Assembly: GCA_026936325.1 (NCBI GenBank)
Contig: JAPTHN010000004.1
Coordinates: forward strand, 46,775,289-46,839,288
Direction: 5' to 3'
Length of the DNA: 64,000 nt
From: Platynereis dumerilii
Lineage: Eukaryota; Annelida; Polychaeta; Phyllodocida; Nereididae
Shown here piece by piece: positions 36,301 to 47,899 of the stretch (position 1 is the stretch's first letter; every line of letters begins with the position of its first letter). A program made the position numbers and the translations under genes. Under the pieces are notes generated by a model. The model was given only the letters and a program-made list of their open reading frames with translations. It did not search any database and was not told the origin of the DNA.

Positions 36301-36907
36301 GCACAAAAAAATCAAAACCTCAACAAAGTTTTTGGCTATTTAGTCGCTTTTTTGAACTTCAAAGGTTCATTCCCATTTGTTCTTCATATCGTTGGTTCAA
36401 AAAAACTATTCCGTGTATAGCACTGTACTTTTTCACAAGTGTCTTACATTTGCCTGGCAACACTAACGCAAAATTTTAAGGTTCTATGGTTTACTGGTGC
36501 AAAGCAATTCATTTTTAACCACAACAGAAACAAAGATTTTCTGATCAATTTTCACAACTTTTCCCCTACGTTTAACTACTTTTCCCCGACTTTTCTTTAC
36601 CAATACCTCTTTTACTTTTTATCAGTTTTCCAGAAAGTCATGCCATTTTAGGATTATTCCGAATATATACTGATAAAGGATTCCTGAAAGTTTGAAGGTG
36701 CTGAGATAATCATGGCCTGAAAAATGATCCTTTAATCTGAGTCATGTCATTTGAAAACTTCGCACAGCGTTCACTACTCAGCAGGCAGCAAGGTGCTGTG
36801 TTGTGCTGTGTTACTATGGTAACTAAGGTGTGTGATCTCAGCAGGCAGATCATACACCACAGATCACACTCTTTTCTGGCTGATAACACATTTGATGGGG
36901 GATAATA
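33325..36907 (+). repeat. Three-unit tandem array (~1.2 kb units) with hairpin joints
   Basis: Units start at 33325, 34527 and 35737 (spacing 1202 and 1210). They are very similar. Each joint is an inverted repeat of over 100 bases centred on GGGCGCGTAGCGCCC: GATCTGTTTGGTCAGATCAG on one side pairs with CTGATCTGACCAAACAGATC on the other, and GGGAAACCC pairs outwards with GGGTTTCCC. The third unit stops at TGGGGGATAATAC without its closing arm. The layout fits a TIR-bearing element that multiplied head to tail with shared ends. A 70-codon frame recurs in each unit (34027, 35228, 36439) but simply follows the DNA similarity. Confidence 0.8.
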
Positions 36908-37140
36908 CTTGAGATCTATGGATGCCTCATGTATCTGGACAAATTGCTCCATGACCAAAATGTTTCAATAGCCATGGCCTTACTGTACCATTGCCCACAA
37001 AATCCCTCCATTCTAAGCAATGTATGATTTTGTATGTGTCACTGTTTGTGTAATTCCTTGCACTATTGCAAGTGAGCTCTAAGTACCAGTTATGCCAACC
37101 AAAACAGACTCATCAATGCCAGGAAAGGAATCCAGTGTGC

Positions 37141-37205
37141 GGCAACAGAAAGGAAGGGAAAGGATCGAAAGGAAAGGAAGGGATTGGAAGGGAAGGGAAG
37201 GGAAG
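37141..37205 (+). repeat. GGAAG purine microsatellite
   Basis: Imperfect AAGGAAGGGAAAGG / GGAAGGGAAG repeats on the + strand, all purine for over 50 bases with a few interruptions. Confidence 0.8.
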
Positions 37206-38604
37206 TTCTTCCTTTAAATTGCTGTGCAATTTAGTATACTAGTTTTTTTGTTTTTTTTTAATCAAATTTTTAATAAAATACTCTTACAATGAAAGGTACA
37301 ACTCAGTAAAAAAAGTTTTTTGTAATAGGCCCACTACAATGGATTAAAATAAATAAATAAATTTATTATTAATGTTTAACCGTCGACTGGTTCACGGGTG
37401 GGGCCAGTTGAACCTATTTTTTAAACATTTTTTGAGGCTCATGTGTCGGCTGTTGTAAGATACACGCCAAAACCTAAAGTTGGGATGTTTAGACAACTTT
37501 TCAAACTAACTTTTCCATCTTTGTTCTCCTTGAAAGCTGTAAAGGTACGCACACAGGAGAGCAATTTCAAAAATTTGGTTCAACTGGCCCCGCTCTCCCC
37601 TAAAATTTGGATGCAAAGCCCCAATCATGCATCCATATTTTTTACTTCCCATGACAGTCTGGAAATAATCTAAATGTAAATAAAATGTTTTTTTACAGCT
37701 TTAACAATAATTCAGTCTCACTTTTCGAAGAGAGAAGAGTCTCTTAATTTTAATTACACCTCAGTTTAACCACAAATTGGATACATAGATGGTTAGAAAT
37801 GCATCACAGTTAGAGTAAGAATTGTGAAAAAGGTAAATCAGAATCAGAGAAGTTTTTGGTGCATCTGCTTCCTTTGATGGCCATGTCCACAGGTTTTACA
37901 TGTTTGGCAACACCAAGCACTGCATGCAAAAATGTATTTAATTGCATACTTGGATCAAGTTGGATGCCATTTCCCACCATAGTATTTACCACACCTTCTT
38001 GTCATTGAGAGATGTTGACGAGGCCTTTTTTTGCAAAGATTTTTCGGAGTTTCCGAAAATTTCTGGAGTTGTGTCTGAAAGTCTCATGCTAAATAATTGG
38101 AAATTGGTGTGATAAATGTACTTGCAGGAATGTGAAATTACACACATCCGTCATCTAGTTGAGAGCCTTGTTTCATCAGTTTACATGGCGATCATTTGCT
38201 CTCTGCGGGGTTGCAGTTTTTTTAAATAGATAATTTATTGCTCAGTTTTGGACTTTTGGTGAAATAAACTCTTTATTTTTTGGCTGTCTTGAAATAAATC
38301 ATTTCTGGTGGTGGTATTTCTGAACACAATTTAGTTTGATTTTGAAACAAATACTTCAGCATAGTGTCCTATATAGAGATAAATGGTAGCCCCCTAATTA
38401 TCATGGTATTAACAAAGCCATGTAATACTTATTTTGCCTTGGATTTTCTTTTCAATTTTCAGCAGAATACTTACAAACAGATACTCTCATTCCAGTTTTC
38501 AATGTGTAAAGGACAATGATACATGTTCTCAGCTAAAGTGAGAAATAAGCTATAAAAACCACATATATATACCAAACCGAAAAATTTAAAAGATTCACAA
38601 AATA

Positions 38605-39004
38605 CACCATTGCTCATAAATATGGAATACTTCAACATTTTCCATAGAAATTGGTAGCTTTAGCAACTTATGCTACAGCACATGATGTTCTGATTCCATG
38701 GTAACCACTTCCAATGACCACTAAAGGGAAGAACACGCTCTTGTGTAAAACGCATGCTGCAGCGTTAGACCCTGGAAAAGTTACATCAGTACGAAATATT
38801 GAAATTCAGGGGGTTTTTTAGGGTGAGGTGCATTCAACCAAAAATTAAAAATTCTTACAAAAAATGCAGTTGAGGCTTTCAAAGAGTGATTAGAGAGGAT
38901 GACTTGACCTTTACAATGGACCTTGCTTGCATTGACACTCTGAAATTTACTTTTGTTTTACACCTTTTTTTCAAAAAAGTATTCCATATTTATGAGCAGG
39001 AGTG
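38605..39004. mobile_element. TA-flanked 400 bp MITE
   Basis: CTCATAAATATGGAATACTT at the left pairs with AAGTATTCCATATTTATGAG at the right; outermost bases CAC.../...GTG with TA on each side. P1 at about 19562-19580 preserves the empty site (CACAAAATATCATTG), which shows that TA was duplicated. A 71-codon frame inside has no recognisable content. Tc1/mariner-type. Confidence 0.85.
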
Positions 39005-39624
39005 TATCATTGAACAGCTGCTGATCTTACTTGTGCTAAGCTTCGCCATGCTCTTCTGGCTGGAACCAGTGCCCAAAAATGTCAGTGCATTTACAGTTTA
39101 GTGCATCCATAAAATTCAGAATCACACTTGACTGATCTTTAGCCAAAACATGACAACTTTGAGACTTGGAGCATTTCTCTTCAGAACGTGCTCTTTTCCA
39201 AAAGATTTAACACACACAATGAAGCCAAGGTTACAAGACCTTAAAGACGGAGGATGTCACATTAAATTAATGGAGAAATACCATTTACTGCAAGAGGCCA
39301 ACCGAAAAAAAAGATTTTGGAAATGAAACGAAAGATCTAGGATTGGCAGTGCTCACAAATACCAGCAATAACCGCCAGGGGCACAACTATAGGCCTACTG
39401 GGGTGAGAGCCACAGGAGCCGTGTAGGGGGCTTGGGGGGTACTTATCCTCTCATATTTGGTCAGTGCCCTCAGGTGGACCGATATAAGAATTGTTAATTA
39501 GTATGAAATAATACAAAAGAGAGTGAAAAATTCAATGGGACGTAGTGCCAATAGTCATACCATTCGCATTTATTGGCAATCTCAATCTTTTTTTTAAAGC
39601 TAGCTGTGTTCTGATAATCGGTCA

Positions 39625-40090
39625 GAATTTTTAAATGTTACATCCTTCATAGTGTCGTTTGATCTGTGACCTGTATGTGTGTCTCTCATTTCACAAATGG
39701 TGCGGAATAAAGATACACCATGTGGGACACTGTATAAGCTTCCGGATAACGACAATCTCACAGAACTTTGAGAAACTCAAAATCCAGGTAAATGTCACAA
39801 ATGAGAAAGATCAGCACCAGAGACTTTTGTAAAGGATAAATTCATTCAGAATCATTCCTCAAATATGCTACACCTTCTGAAATATAACAGATGATGTGAA
39901 GCATGAAACTGATTCCTCTGGAAAGTTTTTCCTTTCACATCACTTTAGGCTTTGGAAGATTTTTGTGATAACTTGTCACGAAAAAAGGTCCATTTAGACA
40001 AATTAATGTGAAGTAAGTAATACCTGTGAGAATACATCAATATTTCCTCAGATGATTTAGCAGAAATACCTGTTCCATTTGGAAGTGGTA
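39625..40090 (+). repeat. Module M, copy 7
   Basis: Sister of copy 4 within P2 (same place in the block). The donor-like GTAAGT is at 40013. An insertion-free copy, useful as a reference. Confidence 0.6.
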
Positions 40091-40334
40091 GGCTATTTTA
40101 AATCATGCCCATTGGCCCGCAGCTCTCTTGTTACATTTGGTAGTCACATTTGAATTGGTGTCAAGTATGAACTGACCTGAGGTTTGATACCATGTCTACT
40201 AATATCAGTAGCTCTAAGCTACACCTGAGGGGACATTCCATGTCGTACTAGCCGGATGAGTTTCCTCAATGGCACTCATACTGAAAAACGTCAATAGTCA
40301 TACCAGTTGCCTTCAAGGGATGGACAGTTGGACA

Positions 40335-40883
40335 CACATAGGATACTGCTCTGTAGCAAAAAAATATTTTTGGAGCCAGTCTTGTGCGCCACCTTCCAGA
40401 TAAAAAAAAAAGAATTTGGTAGTACGAGAGCATTCTGTGGGATTTCTATGCTGGCCTGCAACTGGGAATCCACATTTTACTTGTAATCATACAAGACTAT
40501 GATTGGCCACTTTGTAAAAAAGATTGATATCTGGCATGAAAAGAAACGGAGGCCTCATGAGACATTCCGCCTTCTTCTGCTGTTCTGAAAATTTAATGTG
40601 CATAATCAAGTTATGCTATATGCCTCTATTCCCAGATCTGCTCTTAAATCATAAAGATTCCATAATGTTATGATCCCACACTGCAAAGAAATGTACCTCA
40701 GTGGCAGAGTGGATTGCATGATGGCCTTGTAATTTGGAGGCCCAGGGTTCAATTATATTGCATGGCAATACATGACTGCTAAATATAGATACTGACAGGG
40801 AGCCATCTGATGATAGACATGCTGCGAAGTGGCCAAGCAAATGGAACTCAGTTAGCATTGAAACTCCCACCTCATCTTTATAT
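40335..40883 (+). mobile_element. Insertion with a tRNA-SINE-like part
   Basis: Absent at the sister positions in P1 (about 20845) and P3 (about 50155); GTTGGACA stands on both sides (40327-40334, 40884-40891). Within it, 40690-40760 reads like a decayed tRNA-type RNA polymerase III promoter: TGGCAGAGTGGA as box A and GGGTTCAATTAT as a weak box B some 35-40 bases on. The first half is unassigned. Confidence 0.45.
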
Positions 40884-41024
40884 GTTGGACAATGGGTAAA
40901 TATCTGCTAGTTGCTTACAGTAAAATTAATTGAAAAACTGCCAGTCAATATGACAATTGCAATGGCTGCTGCTACAACTTTTCTCAGTCTTCTAAGGTCT
41001 TATTTCAGTTTATTTTATGCTAGT

Positions 41025-41480
41025 AATCCCTCAATGTTTATGAATGTGAAGTCCTTCGTTTGATCTGTGGCCTGTGTGTCTCTCATTTCACAAATGGTGC
41101 AGAATAAGGACACAGTGAGTAAGACTTTGTATAAGCTTCCAGATAATGACAATCTTACAGAGCTTTAAGAAACTCAACATCCAGGTAAATGTCACACATT
41201 AGGAAGATAGCTGTCACAGTAAAGGACAAATTCACTCCTCAAATATGCCACTTCTTCTGAAATATAACAGATTTTTTGAAGCATGAAACTGATCCCTCAG
41301 GAATGTTATTCTTTCACATCACTCTCAGCTTTGGAAGATATTCGAGATATCCTGTGACAAGAAAAGGTCCATTAAGATAAATTGGCCTGAAGTAAGCACT
41401 TCAACAAAGATTTTCTGGGTTGAAGTAAGTTGCAGTTTCTATATAAAGTTTTAAAATACTCCTACAGACAAGAGGGTTGT
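41025..41480 (+). repeat. Module M, copy 8
   Basis: Nearly the same wording as copies 5 and 10 in the stretch around TATAAGCTTCCAGATAATGA and AACTCAACATCCAGGTAAAT. GTAAGC occurs at 41392 in the donor-like position, with a second GAAGTAAGTTGCAG about 30 bases later. Confidence 0.6.
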
Positions 41481-41537
41481 GCAGAAATATCTCTTACATT
41501 TTGAAGTAGAACCATGCAGCAGAGGTGCATATCATTA

Positions 41538-41899
41538 CAGCCAAACACTTTGATATAGAATTACAGTGGACTGTGGCACTGTGAAAATGGCGCTTTGTGA
41601 CTGATAATAGCTGATGAAGTGTCATCTTCTCCACTTTAAACATAGGAAACATAGTGGCTGTTTGATTAGTCATGATCAAGAGAAGGCCAGTTGACTTGTC
41701 ATGACTGATTTTAGAGTGAAAATCCAATGCATACTCCTTTCGTTTGGCTGTCACCAACAAGTGGGATAAGTCTCCTTCAATCAAATTAACATTGAAAGTA
41801 TTGGGTTTGATCATGACAAATCATCAGCATGGTGACACACAAAGTGTCATTTTCACAGTGCCACAGTCCACTCTAATTCTATATCAAAGTGTTTGGCTG
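41538..41899. mobile_element. TA-flanked MITE (CAGCCAAACACTTTGAT ends), best copy
   Basis: CAGCCAAACACTTTGATATA and its inverse TATATCAAAGTGTTTGGCTG form the ends; pairing continues for about 85 bases on each side. TA duplication is confirmed by the empty site near 50742 in P3. Related decayed copies are at 14706-15050 and 29995-30187. Confidence 0.8.
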
Positions 41900-42754
41900 T
41901 AAAGTGCTTATGTTGAGGCACATACCAAACACTCTAAAAGCACCTTGTAGTATTGCCTTCTTGTCAGTGTGAAAAAAGTTTGTGAGAGCCACAAATTAGT
42001 GGTGATTAAACAGGAAAGACTACAAATTTAGAGTATGAAGCAGTTAATCTTAAGTGACAGACACCAACACTATCTTCAATAGAAAAGGCAGATATTGCTC
42101 CACTTCTTTGTGAGGGGGCGACCATTAGATAATCAGGGGGCCTGTAGTTTTCAACCATCGGAAATTATTATTTTTGCAGTAAAGGCGACAGTCGTTTATT
42201 TTCAACATGCATGATATGTATTCAAATGTTCATTTTCCAAATAAAGCTACACAATGTTTAGGAAAACCTCATAAGGAAGCATTCATTTGAAGACTACTCA
42301 GGAAGAATTCTTTTTCTTTTTCACTAATGCTGGGCAAGAAATTATTTACAGCTCTTCCCTGCCTCATGACTGGCCTCTCACATGAAGAGTACCTTCTAAT
42401 GTCAACTAAACACATAGTTACATGTACGTATATTCTGATAACTTATTGCTTGTGGATATAATAGTTTTGTTATTTTAACTCCGTAAAAAGCTTTCTAGCA
42501 TGTTACTTGTTTTTGCTATCGTCACCAGTGCATTTTTTAACATAGTAACTGGGAGACCAAATGGGCAAGAACATCCATGTAGAAATTTTTCAGCTGATCT
42601 CCTATTTTCCATTATATTGACAAAAAGTTGACGCGGCCTAAACTTTCGTCTGATACTGTAGTAAGTCTGGAAAGTGCTAGACAATTGGCAATTTCAATGG
42701 CTACTATAAATCTTCTCAGTTTTCTGAAGGTCTTGTCTTAAGCTTACTGCGTTC

Positions 42755-43440
42755 TGGGAATCCCTCAACATTTGTGAATGTTACATCCTTCGTTTGATAT
42801 GTGACCTGTAAATGAGTCTCATTTCACAAATGGTGTGGAATAAGGACAGTGTGTATAATACTTTGTAAGCTTCCAGATAACGAAAATCTTACAGAGCTTG
42901 GAGACACTAAAATTCCAGGAAATTGTCAAACGATATGATTAAAAAAGAAAAGAGACCAAATGCTAAGAACAAATTCATTCTAGAGTCATTTCTCAAATAT
43001 GCTACACCTTTTAAAATATAACAGATGGTAACTGAAAATCAGTAGGTTTTGGGATATCTGGTCCTGAGAAAAGGTCCATTCGATAAATTTGTCTTAAGTT
43101 GCAATTTCTTCAAGCTCACTGAAAAAAAGGATTGTCTGATCACAGACAGTCAATGTCTAATATGTGTCCGATCAAGCGATTGTCTAATCAAGACAACTGA
43201 ATTGTTCAAAATGTCAAAGAACTTTGTTTGTTTCTTTCAATTGATTGCCTGGTTCAAACAATCAATTGAATGAAAGAAGCAAGTTCTTTGATATTTTGAA
43301 CAATTCAATTGTCACGATTAGACAATTGCTTGATCGGACACATATTATGGACTGTCTGTTATCAGACAATCCTTTTCTTCAGTGCTGTCTTGTGAGAACA
43401 CAGCTCTGTAGCTCGACAAAATATTTTGCAGAAATGCTTT
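42755..43440 (+). repeat. Module M, copy 9, split by a hairpin MITE
   Basis: Starts with CCCTCAACATTTGTGAATG and carries the usual landmarks up to TTTCTTCAAGCT, where the hairpin at 43117-43384 interrupts it; the remainder resumes at CTGTCTTGTGAGAACACAG. Confidence 0.6.
43117..43384. mobile_element. 268 bp full-length hairpin MITE
   Basis: The whole element folds on itself: CACTGAAAAAAAGGATTGTC pairs with GACAATCCTTTTCTTCAGTG, and matching continues to a loop of only a few bases around 43250 (CCTGG). The module around it shows the likely empty site with a 2-3 bp duplication (CT or GCT). It has no coding capacity; the several open frames here are by-products of the palindrome. Confidence 0.8.
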
Positions 43441-43579
43441 TGAAATTTGGAAGTGGTGGGCTACTGAGCAGAGCAAGAAATCTGCTGGTGAATGTAAGTA
43501 AGATGGATAACCAATCTTACATTGGTCAAGCGAATATTGGCTGTCACATCCAAGATAAAGGTTTTAAAAGCTACTAACA

Positions 43580-44919
43580 GATATTTTGGCTATTGTGACT
43601 AATATTTTGGTCCAATTGTTGGACACATATCAACAAACAATAGGTCATCATGACCAGATCTATACTGAAATTTGCGTAGTTTTCCATTCTTGTCCACCTG
43701 GTAGATATATGACATTAACAAATTGGTGGTGATGAAGACAGTTACCTACACTACTAACTTAGAGTGTGAGGGCAGTTGATCTTTAGTGACAGACACCATT
43801 ACTATAATCAGACAAAAGGCAGATTACACTCTCCTTTTCTTTGTTCTCTTCCTCTCTGTCACATGATCAGTCTCCTCCAATCACATCAGTCAGAAGAAAG
43901 AAACTTTTCTATTACAATTTGCTATTCAGGCCTAACTGAACACATAGGTTATTCTCAGAACTCGTCACTCGTGGACACACTGGATGGCAGAGGTCATTTA
44001 CCCATCTGATCAGAAAATTAATATCAAATGTCAACTACAATTAATATTGATGTTATGTTAACGGACGGCATTGTTTGCATTGTAGTTAGCAGCCAGTTAC
44101 AATTGAGCTAAGTGTTTAGAGGCCAGCACTTTCTCTGCTGAAGTTTGCTACCAATATGGGTTCGAACTCAAGTTAACTGAAATGTTTCGATTGTGCCTGT
44201 TAAAAGCAAAGTTCCAATTGCTTATAATTCAGATGGTTAGACTGCAAATTGCAGGCTTCTTGTATCAGAGTCTGTGCTGGGAAAGTAGAAGATCACTCAT
44301 AACCTGTGATAAATGTTTATATTTAATCAAAATCCACTATTTTCTTAATTGGAACAAAATAATTTACTGTTATTCAATATTTGACAATCATTATTATTAT
44401 GCAGATAGTATATTGGCTTACAAAAAATTTGGTTGGCAACGCGGGGTATGATAATTCAGTATTCTGTCCGCATCCTGTAGTGTTGACAAGATGCTCAATG
44501 TCAGTCAATGACTATTCTAGATGAGCATCACAAGCAAACTCACTTCTGGCTATCAATAATTCATAGTCTTCCACTAGGGAATCAGTATAAACTCATTTCC
44601 TCAAATTCTCTTTGCTATAATACGTATGATGTGCTTATAAGTGCTTATCTCATTGACATATTTTTAAAATCATTAGCATGCACTTTTAACATGGTAAGTA
44701 TAAATAATATGAAAACAAAAATATTTTGAGTCAAGCTGTCATTGCTTGGCTTGCTTGTGCTGTCGCTTGGCCATCTGATCATTATGTTGTGTTGTTGTTT
44801 GTCACCAAATAAGTAGTAATACATACCAGGTATTATACCTTGTTAGCTTTTACTAAGTTGGTTTTTTGAAAGAGTCAAAATTACTTTTTATAAGCCCTAC
44901 AAATAATAAAAATACATTG
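43580..44919. other. No gene seen
   Basis: AT-rich sequence with scattered frames of up to 89 codons (44182-44451), none with a recognisable domain or splice context. No repeat partner elsewhere in the window was found. Confidence 0.4.
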
Positions 44920-44927
44920 TATATAGC

Positions 44928-46183
44928 CTGTGGTGTAGCCAGACCTCTGCCACAGGTGGGGCAACGGGTGGGGCAGTACTTTTTGAGGGGGGGGGCAGGA
45001 TACATGACCAATTTTATCAACATTTATCGACTTAAAAAAATTCAAAATTCATGACTCCTACAATGATAATCTTCATCATCACTAAACATGTCAAATTAAA
45101 CATGAAGTGCATGAAACTTAATTAGATGTGGTGTTTGCATATCATTTCAAGGCCTTAGATATTTTGATGCAAAATCATAAATAGTAACTGTCAAGGTATT
45201 TCGTATATCTCACATAAATTAGCTTAACTGAATATATATACTACTAAATATTGAATCTAGATGAGTATAGATCCTTTGATGAAGAAAAACCCATGGAAAA
45301 ACATTAGAATACTAGAATAGTGCCATTTTTATCAAAAAGGTATTCAGTTATCACAATGAAGATCTTCTTTCAGTCTTGAATAAGAAACAGAAAAGTTTTA
45401 ATTCTCATCACATTGCAATCGTCCTCTAAGAAATGTAATTACACTAGAACAGAAAAAGTGGATTTTTCATCAGACCAGGCACATAAACAATTTATAAATA
45501 AATATATATATGCATATATAGGAATGTAATAATTGTCATATAGAATAATGAAAAACTGTCTTGATCCTTGATTAGAACAGATTTTTGAATAAATACTAAA
45601 TTTCACATAGAATTATTGCTGAATGGAATGTAGCAACATCAGTCTCTGATATTCATGAGTTAAAGAAGCATGATCCTTCTGTTGTGACGTTTTGCAAATA
45701 TGTCTACAAATTCATCCAAATCCAATGAATTTGACCTTTGTCATTCAATATGGATGACTCCTAAGTTTGAGAGCCTCTCATCTGCCATTGAATTTCTCAC
45801 AAAGGTGTTTATCCTCTTCATGGTAGAGAAGCTTCGCTTTCAAGAAAAACTGGACACTGGGATCGTCATTGCAATTTTACAGAGCTTGCAGGCCTATAGT
45901 TCATGAATGAATATGACAAATTCAAGAGAGTCCAGATGGTTTTTCAAGGCCCTGCATTTTTTTTGCTCCACCAATCGCTTGGCCCACCAAATAATTAGGT
46001 TGGCATTTGAAACGATTTTTGGTAGAGGGCATCCTAAGCAGAGTAGTAAATAAAGGTCACGCACTGGAAATTTCAGGCTAATTTATTTTTTTTACTCAGA
46101 GCCAGGGGGGGGGCAAGAGGGGGGCAAGAGCAGCCACAGGTGGGGCAATTGCCCCACCTTGCCCCCCTCTGGCTACGCCACTG
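44928..46183 (-). mobile_element. Non-autonomous hAT with transposase remnant
   Basis: TATATAGC stands directly on both sides (44920-44927, 46184-46191). Inverted ends CTGTGGTGTAGCCAGA and CTCTGGCTACGCCACTG match the well-known CAGTGGCGTAGCCAG start of many animal hAT elements; the left first bases are slightly changed. Subterminal CACAGGTGGGGCAA is repeated near both ends (44950, 46135). The length (1256 bp) and the single C-terminal coding piece mark it as an internally deleted derivative. Confidence 0.85.
45670..45890 (-). pseudogene. hAT transposase C-terminal dimerisation fragment
   Basis: The minus strand reads CKLCKIAMTIPVSSFSCKRS, then FSTMKRINTFVRNSMADERL and SNLGVIHIE, followed by a stop at 45741-45743; the same frame goes on with DLDEFVDIFAKRHN. 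The pattern IAxTIPVSSxSxERSFSxMKRI...RNSMxxERLSNL is the hAT dimerisation domain of the ZMYM-like branch, which carries a conserved W-poor helix pair at the end of the transposase. Here K replaces the usual E of the ERSFS motif. Neither the DNA-binding BED or zinc-finger part nor the catalytic DDE core is present, so it cannot be active. The strand fits the element in which it lies. Confidence 0.8.
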
Positions 46184-46496
46184 TATATAGCTCACTGTGG
46201 TACTTGTAACTAAACATTGTGATTAGTAAAATTTAATCTGACAGTTAAACACCATCGACAATATCACTTGCTAACCACAGCCATCAGATCATGCAAACAT
46301 CAGCAAAATGGCTCGATTAATCATATTTAAAAAGGGTGCTGTCCAGATGAAACATGCCACATACAAAGAAGTTTGCTCTTTTACACAAAATGAAACTTTC
46401 CAATTCCAGAAAAAAAGGCTGAACAGTTTAGTTGAGGACTGTCAACTTTGACCCAATGGTAAAATTTCATAGCAGGTTCACATGCATTGCTGCTGT

Positions 46497-46862
46497 TAGA
46501 GATACTGTGGGCTATACTAGTGGATAATATGCTCGCCTTGTAACTGAGATATTGTAGGTTCGAGTCCCAGCCATGCATGGCATGGAGGAACTGACCAGAT
46601 CCTCAATAACTCTTTGCTTCACTCAATTCAGGTGTAAACGCGTAATTGGCTATACGCTGTTAAAGCATTGGTAGAGAGACTTAGCATTGTGGCACCTTAT
46701 ACGGCTGCCTGGCTTGGATACTCCCCGGGCACTCGAGAAAGGCTCATGCTTGAAAAGGTCTGCCAATTTGCCCTTAAGGGTGTAATTCACAGTCTGTTGA
46801 GATGGACTCTGTCCATGTAATGGACTTTTGAAAAAATAGACATTTACATTTACAATCAGTTG
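46497..46862 (+). mobile_element. tRNA-derived SINE
   Basis: Interrupts P3 relative to P1 (15175) and P2 (31700). The head has a box-A-like CTATACTAGTGGA and, about 35 bases on, GGTTCGAGTCC at 46557-46567, a perfect box B, so it could be transcribed by RNA polymerase III. The body holds a conserved-looking part (GGCACCTTATACGGCTGCC) and the tail is GACATTTACATTTACAATC. The tail wording resembles the presumed 3' end of the LINE at 9770-9790 (minus strand TTTACATTTACATT), which suggests the LINE family may supply its reverse transcriptase. Confidence 0.75.
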
Positions 46863-47899
46863 TAACATATCTTTATTTGTGATGATATTTTAATAGGAAA
46901 CTGGGTCACTCTTTCATCAAATGCCTGAAATCAAAAATTGTTTTTGCAAAATAAGATACAATTGTATGCATATTAAAGTCCTTACACAGTTACTTTTTCA
47001 TTGCATTCAGTCAGAAATGTCTGCTTTCCAAGATCTCCATGAATCTTGGCAGTATGAAAAGCTAGAATACCTTCCGGAGAGTCGATACTGTGTCACAATG
47101 CATATAAGAGTAGTCGAGTGTACAGTGTGGGCTTGTAACTTGTCGTGCTCAGACAATCAGATTTGCTCTCATTTTGGTATTCCATATAAGATTTGTTTAT
47201 TGCAGCAAGACTGCGTACAGCAAGCCTGAGTATCACAGAACTATGTATGACAATGCCATATTGTGTCTGAGAGGCTGCTTAACATTACTTCAGCTGACAG
47301 ATGCAGCATATACCATAGTATAATATGGGCCAAACAACCGGTAGGGAAACAGGATAGATATAGGTAATGCTTCTGGAACAAAAGTAGTGAAACTTTTCTT
47401 GTATTAGGTCACTAATAAGGAAATGGTAAGTCAGATGTGCAGATTGGCTATAGTTTCCAAGATACAGTATAGTGCCAAATTATGAAATTTATGCAAAATT
47501 AGGCAAAAACGTCAGTATATCAGAAAGCACAGTGCATCCACAAGCAACCATTTCTACCCTAAAGCCTGTCTGCACATGCCAATACATGCATCTTTAATAT
47601 GTTTTTGAGTTTTGATACAGAATTTTTTTTTTTTTTTGGAATTTCACTCTTGGAGGTGCACAAAATGTATGTGTGTAGACTATACTATGAACGGGAGCAT
47701 CAATTTACTTTTGCATCACAAGCTGCATGTAATGGCTCACATTTGTCAGATATCTCAACTCAACTGCATCACTTTTTCTATTTAGTGATAAAAAAAATAT
47801 ACCTGGAATTTGTATGAACAGCCCAGATAACTTCTATTACATTTGTGAAATGACGTTTGCCTCACGAAATTGCAACATTTAGCTACAGTGGTTGGAAAG

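Larger units (their letters stand above)
32487..37600. mobile_element. TA-flanked GGGGAGA element, CCAGTTGAACC subfamily, 5.1 kb
   Basis: Ends GGGGAGAGTGGGGCCAGTTG and CAACTGGCCCCGCTCTCCCC with TA on both sides. The sister site in P1 (about 18618-18632) is uninterrupted, so the boundaries are firm. The word GGGGCCAGTTGAACC recurs near each end (32856, 37400) and a second CCAGTTGAACC follows the left end. It contains the nested array at 33325-36907. No transposase is recognised. Confidence 0.8.
28895..41500 (+). repeat. Paralogous block P2
   Basis: Same order of landmarks as P1 but expanded by insertions at 29070-29835, 30190-31630 (composite), 32487-37600, 38605-39004 and 40335-40883. In the shared parts it differs from P1 by many substitutions and small indels, so the duplication is old. 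Confidence 0.65.

Noticed and set aside
34027-36651. 70-codon frame repeated three times (34027, 35228, 36439) as a possible conserved small protein
   Set aside because: The three units are nearly identical in DNA, so the frame is kept by recent copying. It has no domain, and the changes show no preference for silent positions by eye.
43245-43577. 110-codon frame next to the hairpin
   Set aside because: Its first half is the hairpin MITE and its second half is module M sequence; other module copies are not open in this frame.
46509-46577. Functional tRNA gene
   Set aside because: Box B is perfect, but box A is weak, the cloverleaf stems do not pair well, and the segment is the head of a longer SINE with a tail.
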